NCBI GenBank assembly: GCA_035041965.1
Contig: JAPYMA010002771.1
Span: 372,001-436,000, forward strand
Direction: 5' to 3'
From: Anisakis pegreffii
Lineage: Eukaryota > Nematoda > Chromadorea > Rhabditida > Anisakidae
DNA: 64,000 nucleotides
Below are positions 38,082 to 48,700 of the stretch, in pieces. The notes under the pieces are model-generated. The model did no database searches, was not told the origin of the DNA, and saw only the letters and a list, made by a program, of their open reading frames with translations. A program made the position numbers and the translations under genes. Each line of letters opens with the position of its first letter. Position 1 is the stretch's first letter.

Positions 38082-38936
38082 AAAAAAACGTTCCTCTCTA
38101 AATTATAATTGCTATCAAATTATATTAGGCGACCAATTTCTGAATGCAATTTGTGTCAAAACGAAAACAACCTTGAGAACAACGGGGAAATAGTCCATGC
38201 TCCAACAACATCTCCAAAGTCCAAATGACTTATGAATACATCAATTTTCTGCAATACTAAAATATCACTAACTATCATTCACTCGAATTTCGGTCGGAAG
38301 TGCCCGATCGATTTTCGGAAGCCATCGAAATTCGGGACCCTGAAAATCGGTGGTCCACGACCGCAATTAGAAGGGACTGTTCGACAGGTGACAAACGAGG
38401 AAAATTTTTGGTGCCACCACAAAAAATCTTGCGGTCTTCAACATAAGTATCAACTGAGCATAGATCCAAAGTACGAGATGTATCATATAAATAATTTTAT
38501 AATCCAATAAACTAACCAAATCGGTCTTATTGATCGCCTGTTGCAAGAGCGACCGTTTCAAGCTTGAGGCTAGTTGATTGTCATATGCGGCTGGTTGTGA
38601 GAGAATAACGAATGCCAGAGATAACGATTTATTACCTGCTAAGAGCAAATACTCAGCTCTCAAATGTTTTAGCTAATGGAATTCTTCAAAATTTTCAGTA
38701 TTATCATTCTATGTATCCTTCGATCATATTAGCTATGATCACGCACATCTGTTACATGTACAATATATGAACGAAAGTTTTAAATTTTTGTCCTGCGAAA
38801 CACTATCAAAAAATTGTAAAAAGTACAATAAAGGACCTCCCTCGAAAAAGTTACCTTGTGCATAAGAGCTAATCAAAGAGACAGTTGAACATATCACGAT
38901 AATGAACCAGCTACGTATCACACACCACCAGTTCAT
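34597..38936 (-). CDS. B3GLCT: O-fucose beta-1,3-glucosyltransferase
   Basis: Eleven exons join in frame to 482 residues (human 498): 38855-38936, 38513-38635, 38172-38211, 37824-37982, 37543-37720, 37238-37357, 36534-36747, 35953-36055, 35323-35451, 35113-35198, 34597-34811. The N-terminus is a signal peptide, MNWWCVIRSWFIIVICSTVS. Conserved blocks: FLYPDFAGGLAISSALFQQL, DFSIDPKHE, VPTIDLGVNNTERGHCEKTL, the DxD metal site WLAIVDDDTLI, GERYGYGFSTNGKYGYEYPT, SPDDMIIG and ISPISFHKF. The C-terminus is SSHSEL, an HSEL variant of the KDEL-type ER-retention signal; the human enzyme ends REEL. Family knowledge: a GT31 enzyme of the ER lumen that adds glucose to O-linked fucose on thrombospondin type 1 repeats. 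An (AT)n tract sits in the third intron, directly before exon 4. The small third exon (38172-38211) has a weak acceptor and is the least certain boundary. Confidence 0.94.
35556..35640. repeat. Dispersed repeat copy 2, in a B3GLCT intron
   Basis: It begins gatacaagccagatcatagc and continues with gctcatgctcggtaacgtcg and tcgagcagaactttctc. It is collinear with the copy at 62200-62290 over about 80 bases with scattered differences. It lies between B3GLCT exons 8 and 9. Confidence 0.55.
37994..38078. repeat. (AT)n microsatellite next to a splice acceptor
   Basis: About 85 uninterrupted bases of alternating A and T in the third B3GLCT intron. On the minus strand the repeat ends nine bases before the AG of the acceptor for the exon starting at 37982, so it occupies the place of the usual branch-point and polypyrimidine region. 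It is expected to vary in length between individuals. Confidence 0.97.
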
Positions 38937-40014
38937 AACTCTTAAGCATAGCCCAGTAATGATAATAATCGCAGTCAATAATAATAATAATGACAATCGC
39001 ACTAATAAAAATAACAATAATAATAATTTTTATAATAAAAACTAATCACTCGATCAGATACGTAGGAGCAACGTCGTACGAGAACGTTTTACAAAGTATC
39101 AATGAAAATGCACACAGGAATGAATTTTATTTGCACAATAAACAATGATTATAACACTTCTACACTCAACCGAATCCATATGCAAAACAATGAATAAATA
39201 AATGAATAAGATAACAAAACCTGAAATTGATAACAATTAACAAAACCTTTCAAATGGACAATCAAAGTTTACATTAAGAATCAGTGAACAACACAACAAA
39301 ATGACATAACTACACATGCGAATTGCATCTGTATTATAAGAAAGACTTCGCGCACTCACAAAATTGGACAACCTTTGATATAACTTATGCTTCTAATCTC
39401 CAACTCCTTACACTGAACATATCGGTCATCAGGAAGATCTTTCTCTTCAAATTCATATCAAACTTACTGAAAGACTGGCAAGTTGTTGAAGAACTGATCT
39501 TATCTGCTTGATTCAGAAAGTAGCATCTGCCAATGACCTGTCCGTACATGAGTCAGAACATCTTATTCATCAGTTCAAATCCTTGGAAATTTGAAACATT
39601 CCCGAAACTCAAACCCATTTTCATTTTTAAAATGAGAGTTCGCTCATGCTGATTTGAGTTATCCCATGAAGATCATCCATGGCAAATGAAGAGAACAAAA
39701 ATCACCATGAGCATAAAAATGCTGAACGCTTCAAAAGCTCGATAATCTCACACAAATGCTCAATCTCAAAATCTCATGAAAATGCTTCCACACGTCCTCA
39801 TAACAATGCAAAAGTATGCTTAAAACTCACTAATTCTATACCAAAATCAACGCAATCATCTCCAACAAACAAAAAATTAATGAAGATATAATCAAATTCT
39901 CTAAATGAAATGTATAAATTAACCGAATTAATAATATAAAATAACAAAAAGACTGGATCTGAGAAAGCAATTTGAGTAATGATAACAATAAGGAAAGGTT
40001 CAATGAAATGGGAC
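38937..40014. other. Intergenic region between RAB5IF and B3GLCT
   Basis: About 1.1 kb between the RAB5IF stop codon and the B3GLCT start, both on the minus strand. It should carry the RAB5IF 3' untranslated region and the B3GLCT promoter. Nothing coding is supported. A/T triplet runs occur around 38970-39040. Confidence 0.6.
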
Positions 40015-41863
40015 TCAGTTGAAATGCAGTGCCGAATAAACGCCAATCCACGCTACCATAAACGTAGCAAATGCAGCACCGAAACCTTCTTTTGCCAACT
40101 CCCAGAATCCTCCTAATGCATCCTCATCCACCTGCACACAGGCAAATAATCAAAACAAGCTCATCAATAACGTCAATTGAAGCAAAGCGTCATTAGACAA
40201 TGTATTAATTTATGACATTTATCAAAATGATATTTCAACCGACTGATTTGGATTACTAATCCAATTGCAAATTCCCAGTTTGAACATCTTTCGCGAAAAT
40301 AAACTAAGATAATCGCCTTTCAATAACAGTTCCTAGGACTCAATTAGCCTTTATAATCAATGGCTTGACAAAATTTTTGTCCGATGCTTCACTCACATAT
40401 AGGTCGAAGTCGAATAAAAGAATGAAACAAAACCTTTTGAAAGTTGGTCACATAAAGCTGCGCGATAATTGTCGATAAGAAGATATAGAAGAGAATGGCC
40501 AATAGCCCATGAAGTGGGATTATACCCCAAACAATACCAACCAATAATGCGAGCAACTGCTTACCCCAATATAAAACATCTAATAATTCATCTTTTTCTG
40601 GCCAATCGCTACCACTCACGAATGCCTTTGACAACTGAATTCGTTACCATTCATAAGAATAATGACTAATAGAGCAGTAACAACAACAATGGATATTCGC
40701 TTCGGATTTCTCTGTTATAACTAGTGTTCATCGGGGAACAGACTCCCCGTCGGGGAACGCGGGGAGCGCTTCCCCCGCGCAATTTTTTCCCCGACTTTTT
40801 CGCGGGACCCCCTCCCCGAGCGATCTGCTCCCCGACCTTTTTTCGGGGAGCACCCCCCGTCCAGTTTCGCTTCCCGACGGAGAGGACGGGGAACGCGAAA
40901 CTTGGCGAATATCGCAAACAATCAACTGAAAATGATAAAAGACTGCTGCAACACTTTCAATATTGTCTTGTTGTTTGTTTTGAAATGTGAGTATAAGGTG
41001 CATTTGAACGGAAACTACTTAAAAAAAAGAAAAATCTTTAAGAAATTGAAATTTTGTTAAAAAATTGAGCTGAAATGCTCCCCATCCTCCCCGTCAGGGA
41101 ACACGGGGAGCAGTCATTCCCCGACGGGGTCCCCCTCGCGCAATTTGCTCCCCGGTCTTTTTTGCGGGGACTTCCCCCGTCCAATTTACTCCTTGCGGGG
41201 ACCCCCCCGCACAATTTGCTCCCCGACTTTTTCGTGGAGACACCCCCCTCCATTTTTCTGCCCGCGGAGTCCCCACAGTGCGAAAAAGTACTCCCCGACG
41301 AACACTAGTTATAACCGGCGATTTTCATCAGTCTAGTGAACAGATGATGGATCGATGATAATAATCTTATAATCACTGATAATGAAAGTTATGAGCACTG
41401 ATAACAATACTACTACTATACTACTACTACTACTATTACTATTATTAATAATAATAATAATAATAAAGCCGCAAACTCAAATGAAATCACATAGAACATC
41501 TGTAACTTATTGGATACGTTCCTATATGCGATAGAAATCGTCTGTTGATACAATGGTGAAATCCATAAATACCATTCCGTTGAGCGAGCTTTAGTTTTCC
41601 TCATTGGAAGGTTTTCCTGATTTTCCCAATGAACAATTCAAAAGCATTGGAATATCGAATAAGAACGTATGGATCCCACACAGCACGTATTTCAAGTGGA
41701 TTTTAAGTGGATCCCACATACATATACATTTAATTAATTGCAAGAATAAATCAATTTTTGACATTAATATCAAAGTTTACGGAAGAAGAAAACATACCGT
41801 TTTCTTCCAAAATACCGTATCCGCATCACTTTGTGCGGCGGCCCCAGTCCTCCGTTGGGACAT
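40015..41863 (-). CDS. RAB5IF: RAB5IF/OPTI, ER multipass translocon subunit
   Basis: Three exons (41798-41863, 40434-40634, 40015-40131) of exactly 22, 67 and 39 codons give 127 residues, matching the human C20orf24/RAB5IF length. The start reads MSQRRTGAAAQSDADTVFWK. The family core is clear: WPEKDELLDVLYWGKQLLAL, then VGIVWGIIPLHGLLAILFY, then a second hydrophobic stretch. The last exon has LGGFWELAKEGFGAAFATFM and ends WIGVYSALHFN, like the human FMVIWIIFYTAIHYD. Three membrane segments are predicted. Family knowledge: RAB5IF (OPTI) pairs with TMCO1 in the GEL subcomplex that helps insert multipass membrane proteins in the ER. Intron 1 hosts a 586-base hAT-type element. The start was chosen because it is the only upstream ATG giving a correct-phase exon with a consensus donor and a family-like N-terminus. 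Confidence 0.94.
40722..41307. mobile_element. Non-autonomous hAT-type element (MITE), GC-rich
   Basis: A 586-base insertion in intron 1 of RAB5IF. The ends are terminal inverted repeats TAGTGTTCATCGGGGA and, reverse-complemented, TAGTGTTCGTCGGGGA (one mismatch in 16). An exact 8-base duplication GTTATAAC flanks it (40714-40721 and 41308-41315) and fits the hAT consensus nTnnnnAn. The interior is two GC-rich blocks made of imperfect repeats of about 40 bases, containing CAATTTGCTCCCCGAC and CGGGGACCCCC units, separated by an AT-rich middle (about 40910-41080). No transposase frame exists; open frames inside it are translations of the repeat. It is far more GC-rich than its surroundings. Confidence 0.85.
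41408..41467. repeat. Trinucleotide (CTA/ATT/AAT) microsatellite
   Basis: Sixty bases of tandem TAC/CTA triplets passing into ATT and then AAT triplets. It lies about 100 bases from the hAT-type element in RAB5IF intron 1. No function is implied. Confidence 0.85.
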
Positions 41864-44800
41864 GCTTTTCGGGAAGAAACTGAAATAGCAATTAGGACTG
41901 TCAGATGAAGGTTGAATCAGAAGGTGGTTACTCTGTGCAAAAAACGAACTGATCGGATAATCGATATTATCTTAATGCTGCTATCAAGAGGAAATATCTC
42001 GTGCGGTTCACAGTTTAGATGCTGGCTCAGACTCAGGATCAGTAATGGACATACGTACCGTACCACCTAACTAGTAAGGTTCGACAATGAGCCTTGAATA
42101 AGCTTATTGTTAGATGAAAGCCATAACTCAATTCTCAGTCTGAATAATAGTTTATACCTCGTAGATTAAATAACTTGTTTATGAGATTGTGTTTGTTCGT
42201 TCACATGATACAGAGTAACTTGACTACACCCGAAAATGCAAAGGGACGCTCGGGAAGACAAGCGTCTATAAGTAAAGGGGAGAGGTTCCTCGAAAGAGAA
42301 AAGGGGTTCCACGCAAGGGAAGCAGGCTCTCCCTGAAGATGTATCCCAGAAGGAATCAGGTTATCCCGATGAATGGCTGGAAACCTCAAGAAGGTGCTCC
42401 ACATCATAAGCAGCACAGCACCTGTCCTTTGTCGCGAATTGTCTTATTCGAATCATTCTCAAACACTTTTTCGACGACCCCAAAAAACTTGTTAATGTTC
42501 ATGGGGCTCGATTGCGCCCCTACCTCATCGTCGGCGCCTCCCTCCCCCTCCGAACACATTTGAGGTTTCCAGGGCCTTCTACTTAACCCCCACCTCTAGG
42601 GACTCGAGGATTCGTCTTTATCCTCCAACCTAATCCAGATCATATTCCAATATCCCCTTAACGAAACGCAAGGGCGCTACTTCAGGTCCCGAGTGAAGAT
42701 AGAATGAGCACCCTCAAATTTGCCTTCGTTGTTAGCTCGAACCTGGGCACCCTCAATCGAAAGTTAACACCTTTCTCAAGGTGTTAGCTTTCGATAGAGG
42801 GTGCCCGGGCTCTCGCCTGAGGGCAGAAGTGCCCCTCATATAAGGGCACAAAACAAATATCATGGCGAGATTGCGAAGTACCAGACTCCGCACCTGCCGT
42901 GCAGATGCACACTGAAATATGCGTAGAATGAATTTGCTTATATACGATTCACTTCGCGCCATAATTAATAATCAACAGATCAGAATTCATATCGATGCAT
43001 CTACAAATGATCAATCAACAAATGCATATAATAACGTATGATCATCCCATCTCAATTGCTCCCCAGAACGCTGCCATCTACGGCGATTAATCAGTGTTAT
43101 CTGCATTGCGTTTTTGCATCGTTGTTTCTCCATTCAGTGATTTAGTGATACTTCACTGAACGGCTGCTTTCTATTGACCGACTGCCTTCCTATCCTAATT
43201 GAATCTTAGTGACTGATTCAGTTTTCTTCTCACAGTTAAATCGAAAATTGTATTCAGATTCGTGTTCTGATTTAACCATATTCCAGAAATAATCCTGATC
43301 TTGAACGAAGCCTAAGCGTGATCTGGAACCTGAGGAGAAATCTACTTTATCGACAGCGTGCTTTCTCTCACAGCCACATCAACAAAACGATTATTGCTTA
43401 TTATTATAGATGCAACGTTTCAAAAAAACGTCATAAACAAGTGCTCTTATAAAGTGAAAACAACGAATATATTCAACAGCGGCTGTGTGATCAAAAAGCA
43501 CCAGGTACGTCGACCGTTTGTGTAATTTCACACTTCTACGAATAAATCCTCAATTATTGCGGGTATTTCCTCATAAGCAACGATGGATTTACTCATCAGG
43601 ATACAGTTTTCGACGAACACAAAACCATAAGAACTCAATTCCCGCCCATGTCACATCTGATATATTGGAAATTAATGTTAGCTCATTCGCCATTGGTCGC
43701 TTTCCAAAATTATCAGCGCAGCTGAGAAATAAAATCAACGGAATACTTGTGTTTTCTTTTACCTAACAAGATAAGTCAAGTATCCAGTCAACAAGAGCAA
43801 CGATATCTGAAAGTTTTGTGCATGCTTCATGCTCAATTCAGAATATAGCCCGTGAATCAAATCTGAATTGACATATTATAATTTAGGCTGGACTCAGGCT
43901 GTTTTTTTTTTGAATAAAGCACGTTCATTTCAACCCTGATTTACAACGTTCATTATTTTGAATATATTCGATCATTTTGTAAGCTGTTGTGCTCAAGATG
44001 AAATTAATATGTATGGAAAATTCCGGAACATCAGCAATTACTTATGATCAGAACACCTACCATCAAAAACATCTTTACAAGATCAAATTTTGGTGCAGAA
44101 CTGTCATGAATTCATCAAATTGCAATGCGCTTATCACTGCTGATCCCGAAACTTGAATTGTTTGTGATGCTTGCTTGGAAATGCAATCCGACTTTAGATG
44201 GCTTCTTCGCTTACCATTTGCTACCAATAGGTTCTTTCTATGATAAAACGCCATCACAGCAACTACGCTGCTGTAACACCCAGCAAATATAACTTTGTTC
44301 AACATTCAAATACGACATGCACACCAACATCAACCAAGAAACGAGGACGCTTCGCTGCGTAAAAAAATGGCGAATAATAACCATCAAACGAAATGATTTA
44401 CCGGAAAACGTTACTTACCCGTTTCACCAACGTTTTTGCTGAACAAGTAGCCGGAGGAGTCAAGGACCCGGGTGGGTCGACGACGTGCAAAACGAATTTC
44501 GTTCGAGCGCGCGTGCAACAAACAACAACAGCACGAACGCCACACTTACCATAGTAACTCCGCGCTTACTCTTCTCACTTGCACATCATTATGTTTTTAT
44601 TGCAACCTGAACAAGAATTCTGATTCGGAAATCAGTATATGTTCCTAATCATCGCTCACCAGTTGCTCATTCAATATTCGCGACTCACTCATGCGTTGAT
44701 CGTGCTCACTTAAGCAGGTCTTTCACACTACCCAACATCAGCAGACCTACAGTTTCTTCCACACCGCTCACTAACAAGAGGGCATTAAGACTGAAATATG

Positions 44801-45034
44801 GAAATGGTGAATTGAACGTCCCGCAATTCGATTTTATCAAAGTTCAAGCTCCTGTTCAGGTTTAGCAATATGAACATCAGCGAAAACAACAATAACGACT
44901 TTAGCAATAAAAATAACCATCGGTCAAGTCATTACATTACAAATGAAAGTAGAAGCTATTCAGACGGATGCAATGCAGATTCGTATAATACAAATCAATT
45001 AACAACAATACAAATAAGCGCAAAGCAATAATGA
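41864..45034. other. Repeat-bearing intergenic region, no supported gene
   Basis: About 3.2 kb upstream of RAB5IF. The part at 42230-42900 is more GC-rich than its surroundings, holds a 78-base imperfect hairpin (42735-42812) and the short inverted repeat GTGCCC/GGGCAC near 42830-42851, and looks like an old mobile element. Around 44400-44570 the minus strand has a good donor directly after an ATG (ATGGTAAGTG) and a short hydrophobic frame, but no downstream exon could be joined. Confidence 0.5.
42735..42812. repeat. Large imperfect inverted repeat (hairpin)
   Basis: The left arm, about 42735-42773, reads gctcgaacctgggcaccctc then atcgaaagttaacacctt. The right arm ends at 42812 and is its near-complement (aaggtgttagctttcgat, agagggtgcccgggctc). 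The arms are about 37 bases with a 3-5-base loop and a few mismatches. It could be a palindromic MITE or a structured RNA. Nothing coding overlaps it. Confidence 0.8.
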
Positions 45035-45289
45035 TCATGTCAAGATATCATAACTGAACGTCGGAACGACGTTCATTCCTGCATCTGCCGGCAACATTTG
45101 GTTTTTGTGGCAAACACTAATATTGGCTAAAACCGAAAAACTTCGCTCAGCCGACGCCGTAGTGGCTGATACGGAAAGTATGTGGAGTGCACATTTTGAC
45201 AGTGTGGATATTCCTTGAAGATTATGAATGTTTTCAAAAGAATATGAATAAACATTCGGTTCGACGCGGAACGAAAAACAATATATCAA
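45035..45289 (-). pseudogene. Relic of an hAT transposase C-terminal domain
   Basis: A short minus-strand frame contains ISTLSKCALHILSVSATTAS followed by AERSFSVLANI. This is the hAT dimerisation signature (consensus like LA..ILS...TTASAERSFS.L) seen in the ZMYM1/p52rIPK branch of hAT transposases. The expected continuation (K/R-x-x-M..RL..LALL) is degenerate (HKNQMLPADAGMNVV). No BED finger or catalytic region is found nearby, so this is a remnant rather than a functional gene. It lies just downstream of symplekin and 3.7 kb from the hAT-type MITE. Confidence 0.7.
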
Positions 45290-45779
45290 ATAACCGTCAA
45301 AGAAATTTCCCCCATTACTCTTCGATTATTAAAATTTAACTAATAACTAATCATATCATCAAATGATAATCAAATTATCAATCGAAAAGTTCATTCAGAC
45401 AAAATTGGTGATCAAAGAGTTTAGGAATATCTCCACAAATCACTTCAAAGGATCACTCATCTGATTTATGAAACAGAAAGATATGACACAATTTTTATCA
45501 CAAGATTATTACTGTCGTATTAAATTTTATCATTTTAAGCCAAATGATAATTATACGTGTTAACTGATGCAAATTCATAAGTGATATTATACAATCATAC
45601 TAAAACAACAATGATAAAAAAATAACAATAATAATAAAAGCATGGATAATGATAATAAACAAAACATGGATAACAGTAATAATAACAAGCATCACTGGCA
45701 ATGATAACAAAAGAATTCTAAAGTGTTTGTGATCCGATTCGACCCGAGATCAAATAATACTTGTATTCATCGAACAACG

Positions 45780-48700
45780 TCAACATCTTATCTGAAACTC
45801 ACTAAAGTTAAAACAACAAAACGCAATAGACCGAAACAAACCCAAACAAACTCACAAGATTGAAGTCATTTGTTGTGATGATACACCTAATACCACGATC
45901 AATTTTCTTTTGTTGATGTGCCGATAGGGTTGGTATATAATCTTTCAACGCTTTCATTAATCGTTGACTCTCATCACCTGCCTCTTGCATGAAACTTAGG
46001 AAATCATCTTGCGACAGGGCTGTTAATAAGGCCTGAAAGTTAAACTTATCAAGTCGATTTCTGAACAGCGAGGCAAAGCTCGCCACCTTATTATCTAATA
46101 ATAAATGAGAATGCGGCAACCAAGTGATGATATCTTGTACCGCTACCTTCATTCGTCCTTAGATAAAAATGATTGCTGGCGCACTCATCAAATGATAAAA
46201 TATATTATTTTAAACAAAACGAACAATATAGGAGTGTGGTGCTGTGGCAATAGCACACTGTACGAACTGTGGCCATACTGATGAATCATTGCCCCACGGT
46301 CTTTTCTGAATGATCTTGAGAATGACATTCGCGATGAAGGCGTTCAGTGCGGGATATGCCTCGTGAGCACGTGAGATTGTGTGCAGTATATTTGTTGGAA
46401 ACATCTCATCGTCCAACAGAACGTCGATCGCTGATGCTATCGAGTCTTTGGCTGCCATCAGCTGAGACAGCAATGAATCAATATCTAAAGTTATTCACTC
46501 CTATTGTTATGCAGTGGAAAAGAACAAGTGAACAAATGGACATAGATAAATAATCAAATAAAAGAACACACTTTGCATGAGCAGAACAGATTCCTCAGGT
46601 GTCTGCGCGTTGATTCGATGTACTGCTATCAACAATTCACTCGCGCTCATCGGGTGCTGACATGTTTTGATACCTCAAAATCATAACTAGAACTGACACT
46701 ACTACGTCGGAATGATAAAATGAAAACAACTTACTTTTACTGAGCAATATTTTAGCGTATAACGTTTGAACGGATTTTTGATTGATCGAATTGAGTACAA
46801 ATTTCGGTAATATTCGTAGAATGTAGTCCTGTAAGGTAAAAACAAAATAAACTCAAAAAATAATGAATTCATAAAGTCGACTAAATTAACACAAGCAAAA
46901 CATAAACTTATACAATATAAAAGTTGGATTGTTGCAGCAACTTTACACCCACTCAAAAGAATCTTTGCAAACAGCTTAAAATAAGTTGACTAATTCGTTG
47001 ATGTTGATGAGATGAACGTTGATGAGATAATCAAAAAAAAGCTGGTAGAACGGACCCACCTTATCCAACCCATTCAAAACGGGTATTAATAAACGAACAT
47101 CTGCTCGTCCTTGCTCATAGAGTGCACATACGCGAGCCACAAGTTCTTGAGTTGGAGGATCTAAAATAATTCCGAATTTAATACATCTGCCTGCACAATT
47201 AAATAACAATAACTTAGTATTCAGGTTGAAATTTAATAAGTTTTGCGTATTTAAAATCTAATTTAAGTGAATAATGGCTCTGAAAGTGACTTCGTTCAGT
47301 GAGCAGATGAACAATCCTAGCGACAAGTGTACCAGCACCATCAGGACATTCTTCGATCATCTTCAGCAAATGCTCACTCGAACTACCCATTCCCTTTATT
47401 GCACTCTCGATCGCACGTAGTGTTACCTATACAATAATATACACCTAGTAGCACATCATTTGCAGCATTCTTATGGTCTTCAAAGAAATGAAATCATCAA
47501 AGTTACCCGCTTGATATCATTTGATGACTTCGCGTAAACTGCCGCTAGAGTATGTATGAGCGAATGATCGATTGGCAGAATGGAAAGAAACAGATGCAGG
47601 GCTGATCGAATTGTTGTATCGTCCCACCGCGGTTGAACGCCTTCTTCGAGATTTGCACAGATTTGCGGAGGGGGTGAAGCACGAAGAAGATACTCTATCG
47701 TGCACAGCAAATATTCACGAACATCATTCCTGAAAGTAAAATTCAAATTCAAATTCAGTAAATTATCAGATTCAAATTTCAAATTATCAGTTTCAAAGTA
47801 AATTTATTATCAGTTTTTCTTGGGCCAAGTTCAATAGAACGTATAAAATCGTCTAAACTAAAAAAGAACGCATGCATTCGCAAAAATCTGCTTCACGATC
47901 AATTATCACTGTTGCATCAGATCGGGGTAAAATCGCCTATACATTTACATGAATGAGCACTTTCACATAGTACTTATAAACAAGTGCTTAACCTAGATAC
48001 CTATACAATTCAAATAAACTTGGTCAAGTGCTCAGATGGACAGTGACTGATTTTTAAAAGCACTTCTACAGTTATGCGATAGCTATAGAAACCAGCTCCT
48101 GTCCATCTGAGTGCTTCACCAAATTTGTCTGACATCTAAAAACAGTCACACAAATGATGAAAGAGAACGTAAATTTTCACACAAAAAATAAACATCTTCC
48201 TAGGAGCAATTTATCATCCCAGAACTTCAATAAATCTAATGAAAGGAAATTTTCTTCATAAAATCGCAGCAATTCTCAAAACAATCAAGGAAACGAACAA
48301 CTAAAACACTCACTTCACGTATGGAATTTGATAGAGTTCTTTCGCAGTTTCAACGCTTTGCGTTCGAACATCATTCCGTTCACTATAAGAGAATTCGAGC
48401 AGAAGACACAACAATTCGTTGCGTTGTCGTGCACGAGTTAGAATCAGCTCACGCAGAGTGGTCATTCCAAATGCACCAAATACCTTCAATTCAATTTTTT
48501 TGTTCATTTCAAAGGAGTTAAATTTAAAATATTCGAACAAATTGAGGGATCGCTTGTTAAACGATAAAAATAAGATATTGAGAAAAGATTACGAAACTCA
48601 AAAAACTCGGAACAAAATAATCCTCCAATGAACATCAGACCAAATTTGCAGTAGCAATGAAACCTACAACAAAAGTATCAGGATCGCTCACATAAAAAGT

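Noticed and set aside
38739..39017. Long hydrophobic minus-strand ORF starting MLFLLVRLSLLLLL
   Set aside because: Only its internal part, from the ATG at 38936 to the donor at 38855, is used as the B3GLCT signal-peptide exon. The rest is A/T-rich intron or upstream sequence.
40666..41336. Six overlapping ORFs on both strands with SPRKKxGxxxARG repeats
   Set aside because: They are translations of the GC-rich tandem units inside the hAT-type MITE; reading in many frames on both strands shows repeat structure rather than coding selection.
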